Source: Ceratotherium simum simum (Eukaryota; Chordata; Mammalia; Perissodactyla; Rhinocerotidae). From it: DNA of 64,000 bases. The position numbers and the translations under genes are program-made. Below, piece by piece: positions 44,905 to 56,240 of the stretch. The notes under the pieces are model-generated. The model was not told where the DNA came from. It was given only the letters and a program-made list of their open reading frames with translations, and did not search any database. Where the stretch lies: contig NW_004454197.1 of NCBI RefSeq assembly GCF_000283155.1, positions 14,342,026-14,406,025 of the forward strand, in the 5' to 3' direction. The stretch's first letter is position 1; each line of letters begins with the position of its first letter.

Positions 44905-46500
44905 TGCATCTGATTAAAAAAAATTCAGAGATAGGTCATAGACATAAACCTAAAAGTTTCTGGAATAAAACAGTGTCGCTTTACCAACTTAGGGTGAAAA
45001 AGTATTTCTTAGACAAGACACAGAAAGCAGTAACTACAAAGGAAAAAATATTAATAAATCGGACCTCATCAAAATTTTAAATTTCACCAGCAAGAAAACG
45101 AATAGACAAGTCAAAGACTTGGGAAAGTATTCACAAAACATATCAAATAAGGGATTTGATGCCAGAATATTTAAGAATTCTTGATGAAAGAGTGTAAACT
45201 TCCAGCTATAAGATGAGTAAGTTCTGGGGATCTAATGTACAGCATGGTGACTATGATTAATAATACCGTCTTATATACTTGACAGTTGCTACGAAGTAGA
45301 TGTGAAATGTTCTCACTACAAAAAAGAAATGGTAATTATGTGACGGATGCAGGTGTTAGCTAACCCTATGGTGGTAATCGTTTTGCAACATATGAATGCA
45401 TCAAATTAACACTTGTTGACCTTAAACTTACACGATGTTATATGTTAATTATATCTCAATAAATCTGGATAAAGAGAAAGAATTCCTACAACACAATAAA
45501 AAGCCCAATTAAAAAATGGGCAAAAGAGGGGCCCGCCCGGTGGCTTAGCGGTTAAGTGCACGCGCTCTGCTTCGGCAGCCCGGGGTTCTCAGGTTCAGAT
45601 CCCAGGCGCGCACCAACATACCGCTTGTCAAGCCATGCTGTGGGGGCATCCCATATAAAGTAGAGGAAGATGGGCACGGATATTAGCCCAGGGCCAGTCT
45701 TCCTCGGCAAAACGAGGAGCATTGGCATTGGATGTTATCTCAGGGCTGATCTTCCTCACAAAGAAAAAAAAAAACGCGCAAAAGACTTGAGCAAACAGTT
45801 CACAAAGGCGTATATACAGATAGCCAATATGCCCATGAAAACCGCATGGGTGTTAAAATTTCAAATAGGCCCATCAATTTTGCTGGCAAGAAAGTAAAGG
45901 ATACAAACACTTTTGAAAACAGTTTGATCGTTTCTTACCAATTTGCACCCAGGCCCTACTGTAGGATCCAGCAATTCTGTTCTTAGATTTTTATCCAGAA
46001 GAAGTGAAAACCAATCTCTAACAAAAAGGCTTATGTGGCAAGGTTCATAGAAGCTTTATTCATAAAAGACAAAAACGAGAAACAACCCAAATGTCTATCA
46101 ACAGGAGAATGAATAAACAAATCGTGGTGTATCCCTGCGATAGGACACTAGAAAGCAATACACAAGAAATGCACTACTGCTTCACGTGACAACACAGAAG
46201 ACTCCCAGGTACATGTTCTCGCCTGAATGAAAGAAGCTAGACATAAAGGAGCAGGTAGTGTATGTTTCCATTTATAGGAAAACTAACCTATAGTGAAAGA
46301 AATCAGACTAGTGGAGTGACATGGCAGAGATTAATTGGAAGGGACACAGAGAAACTTTCTGGGGTGTTAGAAATGTTCTAAATCTTATAAAGGGTACGTT
46401 ACAGGAGTGCATGCATTTGCCAAGCATATTGAATTGTAAAACTTGAGATTTGTGCATTTCGTTGTATACAAATCATCCGTCAATAGAAATATTATGAATA
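44905..46500 (+). mobile_element. Old L1 LINE fragments, sense, interrupted by a SINE
   Basis: Segments such as 'ggacctcatcaaaattttaa', 'aaaaaatgggcaaaagag' and 'aatgtctatcaacaggagaa' match the 3' half of L1 ORF2, heavily mutated. Between about 45200 and 45480 lies a stretch like an old L1 3' UTR ('gtgactatgattaataatac', 'atatctcaataaatctgg'), so at least two fragments are joined. A SINE interrupts it at 45528-45777. Confidence 0.75.
45528..45777 (+). mobile_element. ERE-type tRNA-derived SINE, near full length
   Basis: The element starts 'ggggcccgcccggtggctta', has a box-B-like 'ggttcagatcccagg', a body with 'gtagaggaagatgggcacgg' and an A-rich tail. It is flanked by a GCAAAAGA duplication (45520-45527 and 45778-45785), and the old L1 reads on across it. 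The apparent reading frame inside it is not a gene. Confidence 0.93.
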
Positions 46501-48960
46501 AAGCTGCTATGAACAGATTTTTGTGTGGACTTAACATTTTAATTTCTCTAATAAACGCCCAGGATTGTGATTGCTAGGTAATACAGTGAATGCAAGTCTC
46601 TGCTCAGTGGACATTTAAGGTGTTTTTGGTCATTTGATCATAGGATCAACTCCTAAAATATAGTGCATGAATCAAAGGGCATGTGGAACTGTAACTGAGA
46701 TAAATTTTGCCAAATTGTCCCCAAAATGACATTCTCATGAATAACAAAAAGGAAAGTACCAGTTTCCTAGTCCCCTCACTGATACAGCAAATTTTCAAAA
46801 TTTGATCATTGCTCATCTGGTGGGTAATGCATAATAATTTGATATTTTAATTTGTCTTCCTATAATGACAAGTGGTTTTAAACATATGATGCTTTTCATA
46901 TATTTAAAAGCCTTTGTGCTTGTTGTCCTGTGAATTGTCAGTTCAGGTCCTCCCTTTTAGTGAGTTTAGTGAATTGGGCATGTTTCCCTAACCAATTCTC
47001 TCTCACTACCGGAATGGAAAACCGCATTTGTTTACCCATTCGTCAGTTGATAGACATTTGAGTTGTTACTACTTTTGGCCTATTATGAATAACACTGCTG
47101 TGAATATACCTATAAAAGATTTTGTGTGGACATATGTTTTCAAATTCTTGGGTATATATCTAGGAGTGGAATTGCTTGATCATATGGTAATTCCTCATTT
47201 AACTTTTTGAGGAACTGCCAAACTGTTTTCCAAAGTGACTGTACCATTTTATCTTCCCACTGGCAGTGTATGACATTTCCAATTTCTCCACATCCTCATA
47301 AACATTTATTATTATATGTCTTTTTTACTAAATTCATCCTAGTGAGTATGTGTAGTGGTATCTCCTCATGGTTTTTATTTGCATTTTCCTAGTGACTAAT
47401 GATGTTGAACATCTTTTCATGTACTTTTTGGCCATGTGTATGTCTTCTTTGAAGAATGTTTATTCAAATCCTCTGCCCATGTTTTCATTAGGTTATTTAT
47501 CATTTATAGTTGAGTTGTATAATTTCTTTAGATATTCTGGATGCAAATCTCATATCAGACATATGATTTGCAAATATTTTCTCCTATTCTGTGGGTTGTC
47601 TTTTGATTTTTTTGATAGTACCATTTGAAGAACAATGTTTTAATTTTGATGATATCCAGTATTTGGTTTTTGTTTTGTTGCTCTTGTCTTTGATGTTATG
47701 TTTGCCAAGTCCAAGGTCATGAAGATTTACTCCTATGGTTTCTTCTAATGGTTTTACAGTTTTAGCTCTTACATTTAGAACTTTGATCCACTTTGAGTTA
47801 ATTTTTATATAGTGTGTGAGGTAAGGGTCCAACTTCGTTCTTTTGCACTTGGAAATCTAGTCATCCCAGCATCATTTGTTGAAGACATTCTTTTTACCCC
47901 ATTGAATTGTCTTGGCACCTTTGTCGAAAATCAAAGAACCATAAATGTGAGGGTTTATTTCTGGATTCTCAGTTCTATTCCATTTCCGATACCACACTGT
48001 CTTGATTATTATAGCTTTGTAGTAAGTTTAGAAATTGGCAAGTGTGGGTGCCCCAACCTCGTTCTTCTCTTTCAAGATTGTATTTGCTATTCTGGGTCCC
48101 TTGCATTTCCATATGAATTTTAGCATTAGCTTGTAAATTTCTGAGAAAAAGGCAGGTGAGATTTTGATCAGGATTGCATTGAATCTGTAGACCATTTGGG
48201 GAGTATTGCTATCTTAACAATGCTAAGTCTTCCAGATCCATGTACATGGGATGTCTTTCTATTTATTTAGGTGTTCTTTAATTTCTTTTAATGGTATTTT
48301 ATGGTTTTGGGTATACAAATCTTGCACTTCTTTTATCAAATTTATTCCCAAGTATTTTATTTTTTCTGATGCTGTTGAAAAGGAAATTATTTTCTTAATG
48401 TTGTTTTGGATCATCCATCGCTAAGTGTATATAAACACAATTAACTGTTTTATGTTGACTTTGTATCTGCAAATCTGCCAACCTCATTTGTTAGTTCTAA
48501 TAGTTATTTTGTGAATTCCTTAGATCAGGTCATCTGTGAATATAGGTTTACTTCTTTCTCTCCAATCTGGATGTGAATTATTTTTATTTACTTATTTACT
48601 TCTTATGTGCATAATTGCCTTGTCTTGGACCTCTAGTACAGCATTGAATAGAAGTGATAAAGGCAGACTTCCCTGCCTTCTTCGTGGTCTTGGGAGGAAA
48701 GTGTTTAGTCTTTCACCATGAAGTGTGACGATGTTAGATGTGGTTTCTTGCAGATGTCCTTTATCAGGTTTCAGTTCTCCTCTATTTCTAGTTTGTTGAG
48801 TGTTTTTATCATGAAAGGGTATTGGATTTTGTCAAACGCTTTTTCCGCATCTATTGAAATTATGTGATTTTGCTCTTGATTCTATTAATAATGGTACATA
48901 CTTTGATTAATTTTCTTATGTTAACCAACTTTTAGGTACATTATCATCATACAAATTACA
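46500..48960 (-). mobile_element. Old L1 LINE fragments, antisense
   Basis: The plus strand reads as reverse L1 ORF2, for example 'attatgaataacactgctgt', 'ggagtggaattgcttgatca' and 'ttgcattgaatctgtagacc'. On the minus strand this gives recognisable but stop-ridden C-terminal and RT-domain blocks. 46990-48900 is the clearer part; 46500-46990 is more decayed and may be a different fragment. Confidence 0.8.
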
Positions 48961-49920
48961 TCTTTATACATTATAAGCCCATCAATACAGTTTTATAACT
49001 TCTCACTTATGCAGTTTTCTTTTAAATCAGATAGGATAAGAAAAAAATACAATGATACATTATACTCTTTTTTATATTTACTTGTGTAGTTATCTTTACG
49101 GTGCTCTTTATTTCTTTGTGTGGATTCAAGTTACTCTCTAATGTCCTTCCATTGCAGCCTGAAGGACTCCTTTTGGTATTTCTTGTAGGTAAGGTCTGTT
49201 AGTGATCAATTCTCTCATTTTCTGTTTATCTGGGAATTTCTTCTTTGTTTTCTCAAGGATAGTTTTGCTAGATATAGAGTTCTTCATTGACAATCTTTCT
49301 CTTTCAGCACTTTGGGTATGTGCCGTCCCACTGCCTTCAGCCTCCATGGTTTCTAATGAGAAGTCTCCTGTTAATCTTATTGAGGACTGCTTGTTAGTGA
49401 TGGATTGTTTTTCTTTTGCTGATTTCAAAATTCTCTTTGTCTTTTGACAGTTTGACTCTGATGTATCTAGATGCGGATCTCTTTGGGTTTATCCAACTCG
49501 AAGTTCATGGTGTGTAGATTAATGTTTTTCATCAAATTTTGGAACCTAATGGCAAATATTTCTTCAAATATTTGTTCTGCCTTTGTCTATCTATCTCTGC
49601 CCTCCTTCTAGGACTCCCATTATGCATACATTGGTATTTTTGATGATGTAACACAGGTCTCTGAGGCTCTGTTCATTTTTCTTCTTTCTTCTTTTGGTTC
49701 CTCAGGCTGTGTAATCTCAATTATTGTATCTTTAAGTTCACTGATTCTTTCCTCTGCCTGCTTAAATCTGTTGTTGAGTCCCTTTAGTGAATTTTTTATT
49801 TCAGTCATTGTACTTTTCAACTCCAGAATCTCTATTTGGCTCTTGTTTATAATTTCTGTCTCTTCATTATATTTTCTATTTGGTGAGACATCATCATACT
49901 TTCCTTTAATTCTTTAGATA
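48960..49920 (-). mobile_element. L1-lineage element with ORF1-like coiled coil, antisense
   Basis: The minus-strand frame at 49620-49820 reads NSLKGLNNRFKQAEERISEL and later KNTNVCIMG, which parallels the coiled-coil end and the start of the RNA-binding part of L1 ORF1p (the AEERISDLED... and IKRNNIRIIG region in human L1). The flanking stretch 49140-49450 is of the same repeat type. It may be the 5' part of the L1 at 46.5-48.9 kb with the endonuclease region deleted, or a separate ORF1-only (HAL1-like) element; I cannot decide. Confidence 0.6.
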
Positions 49921-50139
49921 TGGTTTCCTTTAGTTTTTGAACATGTTTACAATAGTCGGTCTAAGGTCTTTAATAGTAAGTCCAATGTCTAGTCTTCTTC
50001 AGTGACAGTTTCTGTTGATAGTTTCTTTTTTTCCTGTGAATGGGTCATACATTTCTGTTTCTTTGCAATTCTCATAATTTTTTCTTGAAAACCAGACATT
50101 TTAAATAACACAATATGGCAAGTCTGGAAACCAAACTTA

Positions 50140-50230
50140 TTCCTGGGTTGTTGTTGTTATTGTTGCTGCTGTTGCTGCATTTTTTGTTTGTTATTGTTGT
50201 TGCTGCTGCTGCTGCTGTTTCTGTTTCTTT
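50140..50230. repeat. GTT/GCT trinucleotide-rich repeat
   Basis: The stretch has repeated GTT, GCT and TGC units, including about five consecutive GCT triplets near 50200-50217. It is short and interrupted. Confidence 0.8.
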
Positions 50231-51639
50231 GTTTAGTGACTTTGCTGGACTAATTATTTGAAGTCTGTATTCTTTGCCACGTGTGGCTACTGGTGTCTCT
50301 CCTTGGTTAGTTTAGTGGTCAGCTAATGATTGGACAGAGATTTCCTTTAATGCCTGAGCCTCTAAGTCTCTCTACCTTTGTATGAAACTTCGTGTGTGTG
50401 TGTTGGGCTATGTCTTCAATACTCCAGCAAGCAACTTACAACTTTGCCTCAGTTTTTACTTCTTGCTTGCTCAAAGCCTGAAGGTCAATCAGAGGTTAAG
50501 CCCCCTGCAGGTCTTTCTTGGGTGTGTATACAACCCAGCACATGCACAGGGCCTTCTAGAATTCCAGGAATAAGCCAGAGCTTTTCTAAGCCCCTATGAA
50601 TGTTTCATTCCCCAGTTTTTCCTTGTAAGTGTTTTGATCAGCCTCTTGCTAGCCCCAACTGGTATTGCCACCCCAGGCTGCTGACTGTTTTAGACAAATG
50701 CCCTCAGAATAGGGTTGTTTGCACAGAGTAAGCTGTGAGCCATGTCAAATAAAGAAAATCTCTAAGAAAGGAGCTTTTCCAGGAAGCTGTCAGATCAAAT
50801 AGTGACAATTCTCTCTGGAGGGGTTTTTTTGGAAAGGCCCAAACTCATTCTTCCCTCTTCAGTAGCTGTCAGGCTGCTGGTTTTCATAGCTACCATGGTT
50901 GTAAGACCTCTGGTTTTCAAGTCTACCATGGAGCATGAAGGGGGATGGAATAAGGCGAGTTAAAACACTACAAAACTTGCTATTTCTACCAAGATTCAGC
51001 CATTTTTCTCGAATAAATGACACTCAGTTTGTTGGAAGCCTTCAATTAATTCCCAGAGCTCTGAAAAAGTTGATTGTGACCATTTTCACCAGCTTTCTCG
51101 TTGCTTTCATGGAGTAGCACATCTTCAGATGGCCTTGTTCTGCCATTCTGGAAGTGCTCCTCTTGGTTGGAGATTTTGAGTGATATTTTGGTTTTTTTTT
51201 AACCTCGTTTTTGGGAGGATGGTTTTTCACTAGATACCCTTAGAATTTTTTTCTTTGAAGTCAAACATTCATCTATTAGGATCTGTCTCAGTGTTGACCA
51301 CTCTGTATCAATTTACCTTTCAGTCAGTAAACTCAAGTCTGTCTTTATTTCAGGAAAGTTGTTTTGAATTTTGACCCTAATATTTTTTTTTATTGCATAG
51401 TTCAGGTTTCCCTAACTAAGGGGGCAGAATGTCCTCCTCTGTGTTGAATGGCCACTGTCTTCTACTGAAGGATGCCTGTGTACCGCTTGCAATTCAAAAC
51501 AGGGCCTCTCTGTGGAGATTTCTCTGCACCCAAGACAAGGTTTAGAGGCCTGACTATTTGTGTTTCCACACCAATGGTACTTATTACAGTAATCATTACT
51601 AAAAGGTAAGCTTCTAATGCTTCAAACTCTGATGTCATT

Positions 51640-51810
51640 TGATGACCACAACTACCTTGTGAGATAGGTATTATCTTCATTTTACAGATGAAGATACTGT
51701 GGCTCAGAGCATTTAAATGGCTAGTCCATAGCCACCCAGCAGTTAAGTGTCAGAAGCAGGATTTGTACTGAGAAATCAACAACCCCAAAGTCCACGTGCT
51801 TGGCCAGTAT
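51640..51810 (-). repeat. MIR SINE
   Basis: The order 'gataggtattatcttcattt', 'tacagatgaagatactgtgg' and 'gcagttaagtgtcagaagca' matches antisense MIR. Confidence 0.75.
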
Positions 51811-53579
51811 GGCGTACTGATGCTTGCATCTGTCTTGACCCGGCATCATCCATTGACTTGGGAGCACCTGCCAGCTCATCATCCCTGCTACACTGAGAAC
51901 ACCTGAGGGCCGGATCGATTTATCTTATTTAACAGGGTCCCTCGCAGAGGTTAGGATGGTTCAGTGCAAAGATAGCAAATCATGTGACACATGTGCCGCC
52001 TCTCACCCTCCGGCAGGCACAGAGGGCTTTGCTAATCAAACATGGCATTCTTCCCCTTTATGCCCAGTTAGGACTCAGAATCCTTCTAGACCCAATTTTT
52101 AGAGCAGCCACAACCAACTTATTGGAGTTGACATGCAAGTTTAAAGATATTTTCTGTCCCTTAATCTAAATAGTTCATAAAGTGAGGAGGCTGAACTGTG
52201 GAAAAAATGTAGTAGAACAAATGAAGTCCTCATTAAATGAGGAGGCTGAGCGCAGGGAACAAATGTAGCCCATCAGAAATTTCCTAGAAAAAAAAATCCT
52301 CAATAGACCTGGAATTGGAGAAGTATGAATCTCAGAAAAATACAGAAACTTCTGGTCTTATGGCCTAATGCCAAGCCATGTAGCCTCTCAAATAGCACAT
52401 TTGCATTTTTGTAGGAATGAAGCTAATTAAACCTCTTCGGGGTCTGCTTTCTGTATTGTTAAAATCCTCATGTCTGATTTTCTCACATGCTCTGCTTCAA
52501 CATTGCCTGCCAATAAGGAATTCACGCAGCCTCACACAAATGGCTCTCTAACTGGGTGAGCTATGAAAATACTCAGGACCTCCAAGACTAGGTGGGATTG
52601 AGGTAACGAAATGCCTCTATTCCCCGAAAGCCTTGAATTGTCCTGAGTGCCCCAGTCCCAGGGACCAAGAAAAACCTGTCCCCTCAAGCTTTGATTCCAA
52701 TACCTGTGGCTGCTGTGAAGACCAGGAAAGCACTCAGGCCCCCAGTGGGAGGGTCAGAAGTTTGCCCTGCAGACCTCAGGGAGCCTTCAGCCACGAAAGA
52801 TGGATGGCCAGGGGCTGTGGAAGGCAGGGTGAGGGATGAGAAATGATGCAGCCCTGAGCCCTAATTGGATTCCGGGTTTCCGTGGGGTGTGCTATCACTG
52901 CTTACAAATGTGGCCCAGCTGCAGAATTGAGTTATCAGCTAAGCAGATTCCTGAGTTACAGATCATCCTGTCCTCCGCAACGTGATTAAAGACTGGACAC
53001 AGCTCAGGAAGATGTCCGCAGCTGTGGGCTTGGAGGAATGCTGTTTTTCTGCTAAAGCACAATAAAAAACAGGCCAGCAAATATTATCTCAGGCCTGGCT
53101 ACGTTCCTCACTGGCTCCAAAATTTTGAGAAGTCGGGGGAGGGGCGCTGTGTATGTATGCATGCACACACTGCGCACGTGTGCACATGTACATGCAGGAT
53201 CATATAATCAGGGTGAATAGGTGAAAGTTGATTCTCCCTGCACCTTCCCCCAACCAGGTGTACAAAGAGTGTTCTTTGAGGATGAGAAAGTAGGAAGGAG
53301 AACAACCCCCCACCTCAGCATTCACATAGTCAGTTAGCAAACTTTGTTAGAGAACCCTGAACTCACACATCATGTCCCACACCAGGCAATGGAAGGGGAG
53401 GGGAGCAACCACTCGTGGAGGGCTTACCATGTGCCAAGCATATGTTAGTTTCACCTTACGCCATTAGTAGGCTGGGTCCACACCACGCACATCCCTCACT
53501 TCCACCTTCCATTAAATTACACTATTAGTGATGCATTCTTTTGAGTCCCTGTAAATTCCCTAGGAGGGAATATAACCAC

Positions 53580-53700
53580 AGCAGTGGAAAGAGCACTGGA
53601 GACCGCTTGAGAGACTATTCCAGGTCAACTGTGTGACCTTAGGCAAATCACTCACCCTCTCTGGACCTGTTTTCTCCTCCATAAAATAAAAGGTGATGTT
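53580..53700 (+). repeat. MIR SINE, sense
   Basis: The run 'gtgtgaccttaggcaaatca', 'ctctctggacctgttttctc' and 'ctccataaaataaaaggtga' matches the central part of sense MIR. Confidence 0.75.
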
Positions 53701-56049
53701 CTCCAAGTTCTCCTTTAAACCCTGACTTCTCCTCAGTCATCATTTTGCAAAGGGCAGGTCTCACCCCGAAGCCTACCGAAGCAGAGCCAGGACAAGGCTG
53801 GGAGGGTGGGAGGGGGACAACATGTTGGACTCAGTCATCCCTTTGAAGGCTGAGCCCAGAAGGCTCAGGCTCTTGCCTGCATGGGACCCCTTAACCTTCT
53901 CCACTGGGCCCATACACCCCCAGTGCCATGGTTTCTGCCCCGGCCCAGACCCTGGTGCATGCAGGTTGACATAATGAGGAGGGCAAAGCCGAGAAGGACA
54001 GCCCACTAGCCCTGCCGTGACCAGCAGGCGGCCGGGGGCGGGTAACGCCACTCGCTCCTCTGGGCCTCAGCTTCCTCCTCCTCACTCCTTCGCAGAGACC
54101 ACTCCTCACTTCCTTTCTAAAGTCTCACCGACTCCTACCACCGTTATTTTCTCTCCGTCCCTTGGTTTTTCTCTTCAGGGAAGTTACTGCATTGCGTACT
54201 CAGTGTCTGTTTATTAGGGGGAAAGGCTATCTGCCTCCCCCCTAGAATGTGAGCCTTGTAGAGAGGGACTCTGCCTGCCATTCAGGTTTAATCTCCAACG
54301 CCCCCTGCAGAGAAGTTCAATGTGTATTTCCAATACTAGCAATAATAAAACAGCAATAACAAAACAGCAATAACAACGGTGTTATTTTTGTCCCACCCAC
54401 ATCCTGACCCCATACATAGACCTCACTTTCAGAAAAGAAATAACCCCTGGCTTGGACCCACCCCTGCTGGGAGGGCCGCCCAGGCCATGGCCACCCTGTG
54501 ACCTTGGACTCTGGCTCATAGCTCTTGGGCTAGTCTGGCCTTTCCCCTGGGCTAAGTGCTGGCCGCCTGGGCATGCTCCCAGCCAGGGTCCAGCCTTCCT
54601 GGGCACCGCCCTCCCACACCATCTCTCCTGGACCCCAACTGGTCCAGCCAGGAACAAACGCAGGCAGAAGCTCCCTGCCCGCCTCCGCTGCCCCTGCTGG
54701 GTCTCAGGCAGCGCTCACTGATGGTGCCTGCTCTCTTCAGGCCCCACAGCGGGATGCTGGGCGGGTCCCAGGTGGCCTTTCTTTCCCACTCACCCGAGGA
54801 ACATGTCAATCTCACTCACTCCTGTCAGCATGGAGAGCGTGTGTGGGGCCAACCTGGAGGCGTAAGGCTTTAGCAATTTACGAGTTGCAGCGAGGAGATG
54901 AAGAGCCCAGGAAGATCTTCAATCTAAGAAAAGAAGTGTGACCGGCACTCTCCGTGACTCAGCACCTTATTTCCTCTCTCCCCTTTCCCTTGCGAATAAA
55001 ACAAAGACAATTCCAGCACAAGTTCCCCCATTCCTTCCACATGATGGGTGTCCCCCAGACCTCAAGTCAGGGTGACGAGAGCGCACAGGAACGCTCTACC
55101 TTAAGCAAACTCAATCACCTCTATTAGAGAAAAGGAATTAAATAAGGGAAAACAACCCACAAACCAGAACCTCATGGCCATTCTGGTGCTAGAGGTCCTA
55201 GAGTAAAAGGACCTTAAAGTATTTAAGGATCAGAGTGGTCAAGTAACTTGACTGAAGTCACATAGCCAGAAGGCTACAGAGCCAGGTGGTTCCCCAGATG
55301 ACTTTCCTGTTGTTCCCTGCCCACTGGCCACTTGCTCTGGGTTCTGTAGGATCAGTTCTGCTGGTGTGTTCATCAAATTGATCACTGTGGCACAATGCCC
55401 TACCTCTGGTGTGGCAGGCACCCCAGCTGACACCTCCCTCAGCCAGCCTGGCCCCCACCATCCTCCTGAGGACACAGCCAGGGCTGTTTCATTCATTACA
55501 GACCCAGAATGCAAGAGTTTTTGATTTTTCCAGGGCCTGTAAAATGGTTGAGACATGAGATACCATTGAGAGCTTCTGAAATACGCAAATAAAACTGCAA
55601 AAATATCTTATTAATGAAATGCCTTACAATATGTAGGCATTTTAATTACATACCTAAATTAGTTAAATGCCTACAATATGTGACATTGTGTCAACTAGTG
55701 AACTTGCTGTTTTATAGCAGTTATACATAGCTTATGTAATTATATATAAACTGCATTTAATGATGTTGAATGTGATCGTTTTACTGTTTGAAATGGGGTG
55801 GGTGAAGCCTCTGAAAGGTAGAGTGTAGTGGCCGATGACTTTCTTAAAATGGCCCTGACCTACTACTCTCTTACTCTCAGGTCTGCCACCAGGAAGCTGT
55901 CCCCTCCAAGGGGGACACACCTCATTTCCTGGGACTTGCTCAGCGACAAAGGTGGCTTAGTCAGACCTGTTTCAGGAGACGCCCCGCAGGGATGAGCCGC
56001 ACCCTCCCAGCGCTCAGCTTTAGAGCGTGGTGCAGACGGAGGGGAAACG

Positions 56050-56240
56050 AGAGCCATTTGTTGGGCACCTGCTCTGTGCCAGCCGCTGAACCAGACTCCT
56101 CACACACGCCATCGCACCTGTCCCTCCAGCAACACTGTGTGCTGCCCTGGAGGATCACATACCCTCCCCCGGCCACACAGCGAGTGAGTGAGCAGCGCTA
56201 ACCCACGAATCGCCAGGTCTGCCCGCAGCCAAAGTCCACG
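56050..56240 (-). repeat. MIR SINE
   Basis: 'gttgggcacctgctctgtgc' followed by 'cggccacacagcgagtgag' fits antisense MIR, with the middle part poorly kept. Confidence 0.55.

Noticed and set aside
45670..45897. Small plus-strand frame of 75 codons
   Set aside because: It spans the boundary of an ERE SINE and an old L1, so it is transposon sequence.
54556..54941. Frame containing MLGGSQVA, considered as FAM25, a small gene near ANXA8 in other mammals
   Set aside because: Only the first four residues resemble the FAM25 start as I remember it. The following residues do not match, and no second exon was found.
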